DNA from: Afipia sp. Root123D2
Lineage (GTDB): Bacteria; Pseudomonadota; Alphaproteobacteria; Rhizobiales; Xanthobacteraceae
Length of the DNA stretch: 64,000 nt
Assembly (NCBI RefSeq): GCF_001425835.1
Contig: NZ_LMDP01000004.1
Location: 186,001-250,000, forward strand
Reading direction: 5' to 3'
Below are positions 1 to 9,287 of this stretch, piece by piece (the first letter of the stretch is position 1; each line of letters starts with the position of its first letter). Under the pieces are notes generated by a model. The model did not search any database and was not told the origin of the DNA. It worked only from the letters and a program-made list of their open reading frames with translations. Both the position numbers and the translations under genes were made by a program.

Positions 1-1181
1 GCGACATAACGCTCTTCGACCGGGAAGGCCGCGACGATGGTCGCGGGCGCCAGCAGCAGGTCGTAGGTCTCGAAGAATTTGAGCGTGCGGGCAGTCATCG
101 CAACGCGCTGCGCTTCGGCGCGTTCGATGTCCCCCATCGTCAGCGCAAGGCCCTTTTCGATATTCCAGATCACCTCGGGCTTGAGAAGATCGCGATGCTC
201 GCGCAGCAATGCGGCCTTGCTGATGGCGAAGTCGAAGGCACGCAGCACCTGGAAGCAATCGTGCGCTTCACGCAGATCGGGGTGCGCTTCCTCGACAATG
301 ACGCCCGACGCGGCAAGGCGTTCGGCGGCCTGTTTGGTGATTTTCGCGACCTCGGGATCGACCGGAGTGATGCCAAGGTCAGCCGAGTACGCCACACGCT
401 TGGGCATGGTGCCGGACCGGGCGGCGGACAGGAACGATGTTGGCAATGCGGGCAGCGACAGCGGATCGGCCCGATGCTCACCCGACATCGCGTCGAGCAT
501 CAATGCCAGATCCTCGACATTGCGCGCCATCGGTCCCTGAACGCCGAGGGTACGGTCGATCTTGGAGGCCGGGGTGTGCGCCACCCGGCCGAGGCTTGGC
601 CGCATCCCAACAATGCCGCAGAAGCTCGCGGGATTTCGCAGTGAGCCGCCCATGTCCGAGCCGTGGGCCAGCCACGCCGTACCGCTTGCGAGCGCCGCGG
701 CGGCACCGCCGGACGAGCCCGCTGACGAGCGCGACAGATCCCACGGATTTCGCGTTGCGCCGAACACTTCATTGAAGGTGTTGGCTCCGGCTCCGAATTC
801 GGGCGTGTTCGATTTGGCGTAGATCACCGCGCCGTTGGCTTCGAGCTTTTCGACCAGGATGTCGGATTGCTGGGGGACATGGTCCTTGAAGATCGGCGAA
901 CCTTGCGTGGTCAGCACACCCGCTACCGCTGTCAGATCCTTGATCGGGACGGGCAGTCCGGCAAGCGGACCACGCTGATCGACTGGCTTCTTCATCAGTT
1001 CGGTTGCGTGCGCGCGAGCGCGATCGAAACACAGCGTCGGCAGAGCGTTGACCTTGCCGTCAACTTCGGCGATGCGGGCTTCCAGCGTATCGAGGAGATC
1101 GAAGGGAGTGATGTCGCCGCTGCGCAGGCGATCGACGATGGCGCAAGCCGTTGCTTGCAGAAGCTCTCGATTTGGTGTCAC
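1..1181 (-). CDS. Amidase signature family hydrolase, C-terminus beyond window
   Basis: A continuous minus-strand frame from a GTG at 1181 to the window edge gives about 393 residues of an amidase-signature enzyme, which hydrolyses a carboxamide. It shows the family block SAGSSGG...GSDMGGSLRNPASFCG, giving the cis-Ser and nucleophile Ser of the Ser-cisSer-Lys triad. The catalytic Lys is at about residue 81 in VPIKDL. The visible end reads LLAPATIVAAFPVEERYV, typical of the region near the C-terminus, so only a short tail is missing. The GTG is preceded by an in-frame TAA and by AAGG eight bases upstream, which fixes the start. The substrate cannot be told; the sequence resembles general amidases and 6-aminohexanoate cyclic dimer hydrolases more than GatA, and no gatB/gatC lies nearby. 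Confidence 0.85.
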   Translation of the reverse strand, partial: MTPNRELLQATACAIVDRLRSGDITPFDLLDTLEARIAEVDGKVNALPTLCFDRARAHATELMKKPVDQRGPLAGLPVPIKDLTAVAGVLTTQGSPIFKDHVPQQSDILVEKLEANGAVIYAKSNTPEFGAGANTFNEVFGATRNPWDLSRSSAGSSGGAAAALASGTAWLAHGSDMGGSLRNPASFCGIVGMRPSLGRVAHTPASKIDRTLGVQGPMARNVEDLALMLDAMSGEHRADPLSLPALPTSFLSAARSGTMPKRVAYSADLGITPVDPEVAKITKQAAERLAASGVIVEEAHPDLREAHDCFQVLRAFDFAISKAALLREHRDLLKPEVIWNIEKGLALTMGDIERAEAQRVAMTARTLKFFETYDLLLAPATIVAAFPVEERYV

Positions 1182-1298
1182 CGGATGCCCTTATTGTTCT
1201 TGCATGGGCCCCGATCATATTTGGGCTGGTGACGGAAGGCGAGATGAATCGATTTCGCACGTGCAATGTGCGAGGTGACGTGTGGATCGCGATGATGG

Positions 1299-1907
1299 TC
1301 AGCTTTCGGCTGGAGCGTTTGCCGGTGGCCAGGTGCTCATGACGATACCTGCGATCTTGCGCAAATCATCGCGTGTCGCGCCGCCGCAGGCCTGTACTGC
1401 CATACCCTGAAGCACGATCGAGACGTAGCGCGCCAGCGCGCCAGCATCCGATTTTGCGTCGAGATCGCCTTCGGCAATTGCACGGGCGAAGCGTTCGCGC
1501 AGATCGTTTTCGCCGGCGTTGCGGCGGGCCATCAGTTCCTGCTTGATCGACTCGGACGCATCGCCGCAGGTCAACGCGCCCTGAACGGAAAGACAGCCGG
1601 GCGGATTGCATGGGTCGGTGACGGCATCCGCGGCACCATAGAGAAGCTGTTCAACGACACCTCGCGCGGTCGGTTGCGCCAGCGCGATGCGGACATACCC
1701 GCCGGGTCCGTTGACGTAACGATCGAGCGCTTTTCTGAACAGCACTTCCTTGTTGCCGAACGCTGCGTAGAGGCTGGGGCGGGTAATACCCATGCTCTCG
1801 GTCAGATCGGTCATCGACGCGCCTTCATAGCCCTTGCGCCAGAACACGTGCAGCGCACGATCCAGGGCTTCGTCGATGTCGAATTCGCGGGGGCGACCCA
1901 TGGCCAT
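1299..1907 (-). CDS. TetR/AcrR family transcriptional regulator
   Basis: A 202-residue TetR-type repressor. The N-terminal helix-turn-helix is clear (DEALDRALHVFWRKGYEGAS, then MTDLTESMGITRPSLYAAFG at about residues 33-52), followed by an all-helical ligand domain. The middle contains NPPGCLSVQGAL, as in the C-terminal domain of a common TetR subgroup. AGGA lies about nine bases before the first ATG, so MAMGRP is the preferred start. It is divergent from the RND efflux operon starting at 2155. By analogy with AcrR and related regulators it probably represses that operon and itself, but the ligand is unknown. Confidence 0.9.
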   Translation of the reverse strand: MAMGRPREFDIDEALDRALHVFWRKGYEGASMTDLTESMGITRPSLYAAFGNKEVLFRKALDRYVNGPGGYVRIALAQPTARGVVEQLLYGAADAVTDPCNPPGCLSVQGALTCGDASESIKQELMARRNAGENDLRERFARAIAEGDLDAKSDAGALARYVSIVLQGMAVQACGGATRDDLRKIAGIVMSTWPPANAPAES

Positions 1908-2154
1908 TTTATAGCTGTCCTGGAGTTGTTCTAAATTCTGTACCTTTCGTTAGATAAGTCCCTTGACAGTCGTTGTCCATCGTCCATCTATACCGGACGT
2001 TACAGATTTGTGCGACGCAGCGTAGGGACAAATGGCGCCCGGATGAGTACGTTCCGCGCCCTTTTCGAGTCGATGACGGTGAGTCTTACAGTTAAGCGAC
2101 TGTTCTCACGAGTGATTCTCGGCTGCGGCAGCCAATGGAATGAAAGATGGGGCG
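1908..2154. promoter_or_regulatory. Divergent TetR / RND-pump control region
   Basis: This is the 247-bp gap between the divergent TetR gene and the efflux operon. A perfect TTGACA lies at 1963-1968 on the plus strand. The best -10-like hexamers downstream (around 1987-1994, TCTATA / TATACC) sit at slightly long spacing, so the promoter is only tentative. TAGAT at 1951-1955 and ATCTA at 1986-1990 form a widely spaced inverted repeat. I see no compact, convincing TetR palindrome and no gene here. Confidence 0.3.
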
Positions 2155-3333
2155 ATGACGAAGTTTTCCTCGAATACCCGGATGTGGATCGCGGCTGTGC
2201 TGTTGCTGGTACTTGGTGCCGCTGGGGCGGCGTTTTTTTCGGCCGCGAATGATCGTGCGGTGGCTGAAGCGGCAAATGCGGCGCCCCCGCCGCTGCCGGT
2301 GTCGGTCGCGACCGTTGAACAGCGGGAGACCGCGGTTTGGGATGAATTCTCCGGCCGGCTCGAGGCCATCGAGCGGGTTGAGGTTCGCCCCCGGGTCGCC
2401 GGCGTTGTCCAGCAGGTTCACTTCCGCGAAGGCGGAATGGTGAAGCAGGGCGATTTGCTGATCCAGATCGATCCGGCCTTGTACGCTGCCGAAGTTGCCA
2501 GAACAGAGGGGCAGGTTGCCGCCGCCAAGGCGCGGCTGGTCCTGACCAAGAGCGACTATGAGCGCGGCCAACAGTTGTCTGGCTCGCAGACGATCTCGCA
2601 GCGCGATCTCGATACCCGGATCAACGCCTACCGTGAGGCCGACGCCAATCTGCGCGCCGCCGAAGCATCCCTGCAAACCGCAAAGCTCAACCTCAGCTAC
2701 ACGGAAGTCCGTGCACCGGTGTCGGGCCGCGTCGGAAAGCTGGAAATTACGACTGGCAACCTGATCGCCGCAGGACCTGGAGCCCCGATGCTGACCACGA
2801 TCGTTTCGGTCAATCCGATCTACGCCAGTTTCAATGCGGATGAACAGGTGGTGACCCATGCCCTGAAGGCGCTGGCAGACGAGTCGATGCCGTCGGAGAT
2901 TGGCCGTATCCCGGTGAAGATGGGAACCTCTGTCAGCGACGGAATGCCGTTCCAAGGGCGAATGCAGCTGATCGACAATCAGGTCGATGCGCGCACCGGC
3001 ACCGTGCGGGTGCGGGCGATCTTCGACAACAGCGACGAGAGGTTGATCCCCGGTCAGTTCGTGCGGTTGCAGATGGGGATGCCTGGAAAAGAGAAGGCTC
3101 TCCTCGTCAGCGAGCGTGCCATCGGCACCGACCAGAACAAGAAGTTCGTGATGGTGGTGAGCGATGACAACAAGGCTCAATATCGCGAGGTCGCTCTCGG
3201 TGCATCGATCGATGGCCTGCGCATGGTGACGAGCGGGCTGAAACCCGGCGAGCGCATCGTGGTCAAGGGGCTTCAGCGCCTGCGGCCGGGCGCGACGATC
3301 GCGCCGCAAATGGTGGCGATGGACACTCTCTAA
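2155..3333 (+). CDS. RND efflux periplasmic adaptor (membrane fusion protein)
   Basis: A 392-residue HlyD/AcrA-type adaptor that bridges the inner-membrane pump and an outer-membrane channel. An N-terminal membrane anchor or signal (MWIAAVLLLVLGAAGAAFF) is followed by the split lipoyl domain (VRPRVAGVVQQVHFREGGMV... and YTEVRAPVSGRVGKLEITTGN). Between them is an alpha-hairpin (about residues 105-160), and beta-barrel and membrane-proximal domains follow. The start at 2155 is preferred over an upstream in-frame ATG at 2140 because GGGG precedes it. The pump gene follows 79 bp downstream. It resembles MexE/AcrA. No outer-membrane factor gene lies nearby, so a channel encoded elsewhere must be shared. 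Confidence 0.93.
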   Translation: MTKFSSNTRMWIAAVLLLVLGAAGAAFFSAANDRAVAEAANAAPPPLPVSVATVEQRETAVWDEFSGRLEAIERVEVRPRVAGVVQQVHFREGGMVKQGDLLIQIDPALYAAEVARTEGQVAAAKARLVLTKSDYERGQQLSGSQTISQRDLDTRINAYREADANLRAAEASLQTAKLNLSYTEVRAPVSGRVGKLEITTGNLIAAGPGAPMLTTIVSVNPIYASFNADEQVVTHALKALADESMPSEIGRIPVKMGTSVSDGMPFQGRMQLIDNQVDARTGTVRVRAIFDNSDERLIPGQFVRLQMGMPGKEKALLVSERAIGTDQNKKFVMVVSDDNKAQYREVALGASIDGLRMVTSGLKPGERIVVKGLQRLRPGATIAPQMVAMDTL

Positions 3334-3412
3334 ACGTCTCATCCGACTTTTCGAATGTCATAACGCCGCTCGCGCGAACGGCTCCTCTTTGTCCGACAGG
3401 CGGGACTACGCC

Positions 3413-6400
3413 ATGAATTTCTCAAAATTCTTCATCGATCGTCCGATCTTCGCCGGCGTTTTGTCCGCCCTGATCTTCCTTGCAGGCCTGCTGTCGCTTC
3501 CGGCACTTCCGATCTCGGAATATCCGGAAGTCGCACCACCTATTGTTACTGTGCGCGCGCAATATCCCGGCGCCAATCCGAAGGTGATCGCCGAGTCGGT
3601 CGCGACACCGATCGAGGAGCAGATCAACGGCGTCGAGAACATGCTCTATATGAGCAGTCAGGCGACCACCGACGGGCAGATGACGCTCAACGTCACCTTC
3701 CGCCTCGGCACCGATCCCGATAAAGCCCAGCAGATGGTGCAGAATCGGGTGTCGCAGGCCGAACCGCGATTGCCCGAAGTCACGCGCCAGCTCGGCATCA
3801 CCACGGTCAAGAGCTCGCCGGACATCACGCTGGTCGTGCATCTGCTGTCGCCGAACGACCGCTACGACATGACCTATCTGCGCAATTACGGCGTGCTGAA
3901 CGTCAAGGACAGGCTGGCGCGTATTCAGGGCGTCGGTCAGGTCGTGATCTGGGGCGCCGGCGACTACTCGATGCGTGTCTGGCTCGACCCGCAAAAGGTC
4001 GCCGAGCGCGGGTTGTCGCCGGGAGACATCGTTCGCGAGATCAGGGCTCAGAACGTCGAGGCCGCGACCGGCACGGTCGGCGCGTCGCCGAGCGCGCCGG
4101 ATGTCGAATTGCAGTTGCCGATCAACGCGCAGGGCCGGTTGAGCACAGAGGAAGAATTCGGCGACATTGTCGTCAAGACCGGCGAAAACGGCGAGATCAC
4201 CCGTCTGCGAGATGTCGCTCGCATCGAACTCGGTGCCTCGGAGTATGCGCTGCGTTCGCTGCTGGATAATAAATCCGCCGTCGGCATCGGCGTGTTCCAG
4301 GCGCCCGGATCGAACGCTCTCAATATCGCCAACGACGTTCACGCGGTGATGGCGGACATCAAGCAGAACATGCCCGACGGCGTGGATTATCGCATCGCCT
4401 ACGATCCGACCCGGTTCGTCCGCGCTTCGATCGAGGCGGTGGTCCATACGCTGCTGGAGGCGATCGCGCTGGTGGTGCTTGTCGTCATTCTCTTCCTGCA
4501 GACGTGGCGCGCCTCGATTATTCCGCTGGTCGCTGTTCCGATATCGATCATCGGCACCTTCGCCGTGATGTTCCTGTTCGGTTTCTCGATCAATGCACTC
4601 AGCCTGTTCGGTCTCGTGCTGGCGATCGGCATCGTTGTCGATGACGCCATCGTCGTGGTCGAGAACGTCGAACGCAATATCGAGGAGGGGCTGTCGCCGC
4701 GCGAAGCGACCTATCGCGCGATGCGCGAGGTCTCCGGCCCGATCATTGCCATCGCGCTGGTGCTTGTGGCGGTGTTCGTGCCGCTCGGCTTCATCAGCGG
4801 CCTGACCGGCCAGTTCTACAAGCAGTTCGCGATGACGATTGCGATTTCGACCGTGATTTCGGCCGTCAATTCGCTGACATTGTCTCCGGCGCTCGCGGCC
4901 TTGCTACTCAAGGGCCATAACGAGCCGAAGGATGCGCTCGGCCGCGGAATGGAAAGAGTCCTCGGCGGGTTTTTCCGGCGGTTCAATTCCGTGTTCCATC
5001 GCGGCTCGGAGGCCTATAGCGGTGGCGTCCGGCGCGCGATCTCGCGCAAGGCTGTCGTGATGAGCGTCTATGTCGCGCTGATTGCGGTCACCTTCGGCCT
5101 GTTCAAGACAGTGCCCGGCGGTTTCGTGCCAGGGCAGGACAAGCAGTATCTGATCGGTTTCGCTCAGCTTCAGGATGGTGCAACGCTGGATCGCACCGAA
5201 GACGTCATCCGGCGCATGACCGAGATCGCCAAGCAGCAGCCGGGCGTGGAGAACGCCGTGGCGTTTCCGGGCCTGTCGATCAACGGCTTCACCAACTCGT
5301 CGAGCGCAGGCATCGTGTTTTCGGTGCTGAAGCCGTTCGAGGAGCGAAAGGATCCGTCGTTGAGCGCGGTCAACATCGCGGCCGAACTCAACAAGAAGTA
5401 TCTCGGCATTCAGGACGCCTTTATAGCCATGCTGCCGCCGCCGCCGGTTAACGGCCTCGGCACCACCGGCGGCTTCAAGCTGCAGATCGAGGATCGCGCA
5501 GGCCTTGGTTATGAAGCGCTGGACGCTGCCAAGAAGGCGTTCATGGCGAAGGCCGCGCAGGCACCTGAAATCACGGGGATGTTCTCGAGTTATCAGGTGA
5601 ACGTGCCGCAGATCTATGCCGATATCGACCGCACCAAGGCGCGGCAGCTCGACGTGCCGATCACCAGTGTGTTTGAGACGATGCAGGTCTATCTCGGCTC
5701 GCTCTACGTCAACGACTTCAACAAGTTCGGGCGAACCTATTCCGTGCGTGTGCAGGCCGATGCCAAATACCGCGCGCGGCCGGACGATATCGGCCAGCTG
5801 AAGGTCCGCTCCAATTCGGGCGAGATGATTCCGCTGTCGGTGTTGCTAAAGGTGAAGTCCAGCGCGGGGCCGGAAAGTGCGATGCGCTACAACGGCTTCC
5901 TCGCCGCCGATATCAATGGCAACACCGCGCAGGGCTATTCGACGGGCCAGTCGCAGGCTGCAGTCGCGCGGATCGCCAAGGAGGTCGTCCCCAAAGGCAT
6001 CGATTATGAGTGGACCGACCTGACCTATCAGGAGATCATCGCGGGCAACACATCGCTGTACGTGTTTCCCATCGTGCTGTTTTTGGTGTTCCTGGTGCTG
6101 GCCGCGCAATACGAGAGTCTCGCGCTGCCGCTGGCCATCATCATGATCGTGCCGATGGGCTTGCTGGCGGCGATGTTCGGTGTCTGGATCACCGGCAGCG
6201 ACAACAACGTATTCACGCAGATCGGTTTGTTCGTCCTTGTCGGCCTATCGGCGAAGAATGCGATCCTGATCGTGGAGTTCGCGCGCGAACTTGAGTTCGC
6301 CGGGCGCACGCCGATCGCGGCCGCGATCGAGGCCAGCCGGCTGCGGCTGCGTCCGATCCTGATGACGTCGATGGCGTTCATCATGGGCGTGGTGCCGCTG

Positions 6401-6604
6401 GTGACATCGACCGGCGCAGGCGCGGAAATGCGTCACGCCATGGGCGTCGCGGTGTTCTCGGGCATGATTGGGGTGACCGGATTTGGCATCTTCTTCACGC
6501 CGGTGTTCTATGTGTTGCTGCGTGCGGTTACCGGCAACAAGCCGCTGGTCCAGCACGGCGAAGGCACGCTGGAACCGGCCCCGGCAGCGGTGCAACACGG
6601 CTAG
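3413..6604 (+). CDS. RND multidrug efflux transporter, MexF/AcrB type
   Basis: A 1063-residue HAE1-family proton-driven drug exporter, full length for the family. It starts MNFSKFFIDRPIFAGVLSAL and carries the typical LPISEYPEVAPP segment, two sets of membrane helices and two large periplasmic loops. The proton-relay residues are present: Asp410-Asp411 in VVDDAIVVVENV and Lys948 in SAKNAILIVEF. Overall wording is closest to MexF. An upstream in-frame TTG at 3389 exists, but ATG 3413 has AGGCGGGA ahead of it and gives the standard N-terminus. It is probably co-transcribed with the adaptor and controlled by the divergent TetR protein. Drug specificity cannot be read from the sequence. Confidence 0.95.
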   Translation: MNFSKFFIDRPIFAGVLSALIFLAGLLSLPALPISEYPEVAPPIVTVRAQYPGANPKVIAESVATPIEEQINGVENMLYMSSQATTDGQMTLNVTFRLGTDPDKAQQMVQNRVSQAEPRLPEVTRQLGITTVKSSPDITLVVHLLSPNDRYDMTYLRNYGVLNVKDRLARIQGVGQVVIWGAGDYSMRVWLDPQKVAERGLSPGDIVREIRAQNVEAATGTVGASPSAPDVELQLPINAQGRLSTEEEFGDIVVKTGENGEITRLRDVARIELGASEYALRSLLDNKSAVGIGVFQAPGSNALNIANDVHAVMADIKQNMPDGVDYRIAYDPTRFVRASIEAVVHTLLEAIALVVLVVILFLQTWRASIIPLVAVPISIIGTFAVMFLFGFSINALSLFGLVLAIGIVVDDAIVVVENVERNIEEGLSPREATYRAMREVSGPIIAIALVLVAVFVPLGFISGLTGQFYKQFAMTIAISTVISAVNSLTLSPALAALLLKGHNEPKDALGRGMERVLGGFFRRFNSVFHRGSEAYSGGVRRAISRKAVVMSVYVALIAVTFGLFKTVPGGFVPGQDKQYLIGFAQLQDGATLDRTEDVIRRMTEIAKQQPGVENAVAFPGLSINGFTNSSSAGIVFSVLKPFEERKDPSLSAVNIAAELNKKYLGIQDAFIAMLPPPPVNGLGTTGGFKLQIEDRAGLGYEALDAAKKAFMAKAAQAPEITGMFSSYQVNVPQIYADIDRTKARQLDVPITSVFETMQVYLGSLYVNDFNKFGRTYSVRVQADAKYRARPDDIGQLKVRSNSGEMIPLSVLLKVKSSAGPESAMRYNGFLAADINGNTAQGYSTGQSQAAVARIAKEVVPKGIDYEWTDLTYQEIIAGNTSLYVFPIVLFLVFLVLAAQYESLALPLAIIMIVPMGLLAAMFGVWITGSDNNVFTQIGLFVLVGLSAKNAILIVEFARELEFAGRTPIAAAIEASRLRLRPILMTSMAFIMGVVPLVTSTGAGAEMRHAMGVAVFSGMIGVTGFGIFFTPVFYVLLRAVTGNKPLVQHGEGTLEPAPAAVQHG

Positions 6605-6605
6605 G

Positions 6606-6661
6606 CCGCCGTGCTCTTGCACGGTGGAGGGGTTCCGCGATACCACATGGACGTGGTTTTT
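6606..6661 (+). terminator. Two hairpins after the RND pump, second with T-run
   Basis: Directly after the pump stop codon, CCGCCGTGC (6606-6614) pairs with GCACGGTGG (6619-6627) around a TCTT loop, with one G-T wobble. A second small stem, ACCAC/GTGGT (6642-6646 / 6653-6657), is followed by four more T residues. Together they could end the efflux transcript before the thiolase-like gene that starts 12 bp later. The second stem is short, so terminator strength is uncertain. Confidence 0.45.
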
Positions 6662-6672
6662 CGGGCGGACAC

Positions 6673-7827
6673 ATGAGCGCGTCGGCAATCATTTCAGGCG
6701 TTGCCGACACAGCGGTCGGAAAGGTCGTGGGCTCGAGCTGCCTTGGGCTTCATGCCCAGGCGACGACCGCGGCTTTGGCGGATGCAGGGCTCAAGGCCGG
6801 CGACATCGACGGCGTGCTGTGCGCGTACTCGATCACCGAGCCGCACATGATGCTGGCGTCGGTTTTCAGCGAGTATTACGGCATCGCCCCGAAATTCAGC
6901 GCGGCGATGCAGGCGGGCGGCGCCACGGCGTGCATCATGGTCATTCAGGCGGCGGCGCTGGTGGCGAGCGGGTTCTGCCGTCATGTGCTGTGCGTTACCG
7001 GCGATAACCGCCTGACCGGCGGCAGCCGCGACCGTGCCGTCGCGTTTCTGTCCGAGTTTGGTCACGGCCAGTTCGAGCGGCCTTACGGGATCAACATTCC
7101 CGCCGCCTATGGTCTGGTCGCGCAGCGCTACATGCACGAATTCGGCGTCACCGAGGAACAGCTTGCCGCTATCGCGGTGACCCACCGCAACCACGCCCGC
7201 CGTCATCCGAAGGCGCAGATGCGCGATCCTCTGACCGTCGAGCAGGCGATGACGGCGCGCTTCATCGCCGAACCGCTGCGGTTGTTCGATTGCTGTCAGA
7301 TTTCCGATGGTGGTGCGGCTGTCATCGTCAGCGCGCCCGACACTCGCCACGATCTCAAGTCGAGGCCGATCGCGATCACCGGCTACGGACAAATGAATAC
7401 TCACGAGCATATCGTGGCCGCGCCGTCGCTGGTGGATTTCGGCTGCAAGCAGTCGTCGCAGCAGGCGTTCGAGATGGCCGGGATTCTTGCCGGCGATATC
7501 GATGTCGCGGAAATCTACGACAGCTTCACCATCACGTTGCTGGTAGAACTTGAATCGATCGGCTTCTTCGCGCGTGGCGAGGCGGGGGAGGCGGCATTGG
7601 CCGGCGAACTCGATCTCGGCGGTTGTCTGCCGTGCAACACCCATGGCGGCCTGCTGTCTTATGCCCACTCCGGCGCAGCGGGTGGAATGTTTCATATCGT
7701 CGAGGCGGTGCATCAGTTGCGCGGACAGGCGGCGGCGCGTCAGGTCGAGGATGCGAGTCTCGCCTATGTTCACGGCGACGGCGGCGTTCTCTCCGCCCAC
7801 GGGTCGCTTGTGCTGGCAAGGGCCTAG
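6673..7827 (+). CDS. Thiolase-fold protein (SCP-x / lipid-transfer type), nucleophile Cys apparently absent
   Basis: A 384-residue thiolase-superfamily protein of the SCP-x-like branch that usually pairs with a DUF35 protein. The C-terminal half has the conserved CNTHGGLLSYAHSGAAGGM block, including the catalytic His region. The N-terminal block that normally holds the nucleophilic Cys reads AAMQAGGATACIM. By eye, Gln80 occupies the Cys position and the only nearby Cys (87) is seven residues later. That pattern fits Cys-less relatives such as the retro-aldolase Ltp2 better than a true acetyl-CoA acetyltransferase. The DUF35 gene follows after 3 bp, so the two probably form a complex acting on an acyl-CoA. 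Its pathway is not indicated by the neighbours. Confidence 0.8.
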   Translation: MSASAIISGVADTAVGKVVGSSCLGLHAQATTAALADAGLKAGDIDGVLCAYSITEPHMMLASVFSEYYGIAPKFSAAMQAGGATACIMVIQAAALVASGFCRHVLCVTGDNRLTGGSRDRAVAFLSEFGHGQFERPYGINIPAAYGLVAQRYMHEFGVTEEQLAAIAVTHRNHARRHPKAQMRDPLTVEQAMTARFIAEPLRLFDCCQISDGGAAVIVSAPDTRHDLKSRPIAITGYGQMNTHEHIVAAPSLVDFGCKQSSQQAFEMAGILAGDIDVAEIYDSFTITLLVELESIGFFARGEAGEAALAGELDLGGCLPCNTHGGLLSYAHSGAAGGMFHIVEAVHQLRGQAAARQVEDASLAYVHGDGGVLSAHGSLVLARA

Positions 7828-7830
7828 CCG

Positions 7831-8244
7831 ATGACTGAGACAATTCAGAAACCGCAGCCACGACCGACGGCAGACACCAAGATGTTCTGGGATTCGTGCG
7901 CCAAAGGGCAGCTTGTCTATCAGTCATGCCAGAAGTGCGGGCGCGCGCAGTTTCCGCCGCGCGGACATTGCGCGGTGTGCGGCAGCGACCGGATCGTCTG
8001 GAAGAAGTCCGCGGGCCGCGGGAAAATTCATAGCTTCACGGTCGTGCATCGCCCGCCAACCCCAGCCTTCAAAGAAGATGTGCCCTACGTCATCGCGCTG
8101 GTCGATCTCGACGAACAGTTCCGGATGATGATGAACGTCCGCGACACCGATCCGCATAAGGTCACGATTGACCAGCGTATCGAGGTCTTCTTCGAGCCAA
8201 TGGACGACGGGATATTCCTGCCGCAGGCACGGCCCGCGCGTTAG
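7831..8244 (+). CDS. DUF35 zinc-ribbon/OB-fold acyl-CoA-binding protein
   Basis: A 137-residue protein with the family architecture: an N-terminal helix (MFWDSCAKGQLVYQ), a rubredoxin-like zinc ribbon with two CxxC pairs (SCQKCG at about residues 30-35 and CAVCG at about 47-51), then an OB-fold (GKIHSFTVVHRPP... to PMDDGIFLP). Members bind acyl-CoA and partner with thiolase-fold enzymes, as in BbsA/BbsB or Ltp2 complexes. It lies 3 bp after the thiolase-fold gene and is almost certainly co-translated with it. Its last four bases overlap the convergent stop codon of the DMT transporter gene. Confidence 0.88.
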   Translation: MTETIQKPQPRPTADTKMFWDSCAKGQLVYQSCQKCGRAQFPPRGHCAVCGSDRIVWKKSAGRGKIHSFTVVHRPPTPAFKEDVPYVIALVDLDEQFRMMMNVRDTDPHKVTIDQRIEVFFEPMDDGIFLPQARPAR

Positions 8245-9131
8245 GGCGCCGATTCCGCCGCAACTTGAGCGATCTTCGGCTTGCCGGATTTCAGGTTCAG
8301 CAGGTTGCCGAACAGGATCAGCGCGGTGCCGACCGCAGTTAGCATGTCGATGCTCTCTGAATAGACCAGCCAGCCGATCATCGCAGTCAGTGGCACGCGC
8401 AGGAAATCCATCGGCACCACCACGGTGGCATCCGCATAGAGCATCGCCCGCGTCATGCAGTAATGTGAGAACGTGCCACAGAACGCGATCGGAAAGATCC
8501 AGAACCAGACATAGGCCGACGGCCACTGCCACACATGCAGCGCGGGCCACAGGCCGATGATGGACTGGATCACCAGCATCCAGAAAATGATGGCGACTGT
8601 GCTTTCCGTGCGCGTCAGGGATTTGACCATGGCAATGGAGGCGCCGAAGCCGACTGCGGTGACCACCATGATGATCTGGCCGTGGTTGATCTCGCTGACG
8701 CCGGGACGGACGATGATCAGAACGCCGGCGAGCCCGAACGCAATCGCAAGGTTCTTCCACGGAGTCATTTTCTCGCCGAGAAAGGCGACGGCGAAAATCG
8801 CGGTCCAGATCGGCATGGTGAATTCGATCGAGACGACCTGCGCGATCGGAATCAGCGTCAGGGCTGCGAACCATCCGTATTGCGAGCCGTAATGGACCGT
8901 ATTGCGGGCTATGTGCATCAGGGGGCGAGAGGTCTTCATCGCCCGGAAACCGCCGCTGAGATGGATCAGCGGATAGAGCATCAGAAGGCCCAGCACCGAG
9001 CGCATTTCCATCACCTGAAACACAGTGATTTCGCGCGTCGTCTCGCGGCCGGCCACGATCAGGACCAGCATAGCGGCAAGCCATCCGGCCATCCACAAGG
9101 CGGCCTTGAGATTCGACGGTTGAGCGTTCAT
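8241..9131 (-). CDS. DMT superfamily transporter (EamA domains)
   Basis: A 296-residue polytopic membrane protein with two EamA repeats and about ten hydrophobic helices. Typical wording includes SIEFTMPIWTAIFAVAFLGEKMTPWKN at the end of the first repeat and a matching VVPMDFLRVPLTAMIGWLVYSE in the second. Family members export metabolites or take up small solutes; the substrate here is unknown. CAGGG precedes the ATG. The gene is convergent with the DUF35 gene and overlaps its end by four bases, so no terminator separates them. The upstream neighbour is the divergent DeoR regulator. Confidence 0.88.
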   Translation of the reverse strand: MNAQPSNLKAALWMAGWLAAMLVLIVAGRETTREITVFQVMEMRSVLGLLMLYPLIHLSGGFRAMKTSRPLMHIARNTVHYGSQYGWFAALTLIPIAQVVSIEFTMPIWTAIFAVAFLGEKMTPWKNLAIAFGLAGVLIIVRPGVSEINHGQIIMVVTAVGFGASIAMVKSLTRTESTVAIIFWMLVIQSIIGLWPALHVWQWPSAYVWFWIFPIAFCGTFSHYCMTRAMLYADATVVVPMDFLRVPLTAMIGWLVYSESIDMLTAVGTALILFGNLLNLKSGKPKIAQVAAESAP

Positions 9132-9287
9132 GCCCTGTGTGTAGCACGGCTGGTCATGGAGAAAAGTTCACCGAAAGACCATGTCCCATGGCCTATTGTC
9201 ATGCCTCGGCGCCGCGCCTTTGCTCGGTTGACGGCGCAGGCGGTCCGGCTCACGATGGCTGGAGAATTAGGCTCAGAGGTGTGTCTC

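Noticed and set aside
1-1181. First impression that the amidase is broken into several short minus-strand frames
   Set aside because: One uninterrupted frame with all amidase motifs exists from GTG 1181 to the edge; the short frames are other reading frames.
2092-3342. A 416-codon minus-strand frame opposite the RND adaptor gene
   Set aside because: Shadow of the adaptor gene; Arg/His-rich product, no ribosome site or domain.
8535-9287. Upstream extension of the DeoR regulator frame
   Set aside because: The extra 250 codons are antisense to the DMT transporter, and the regulator has a proper start and length from 9288.
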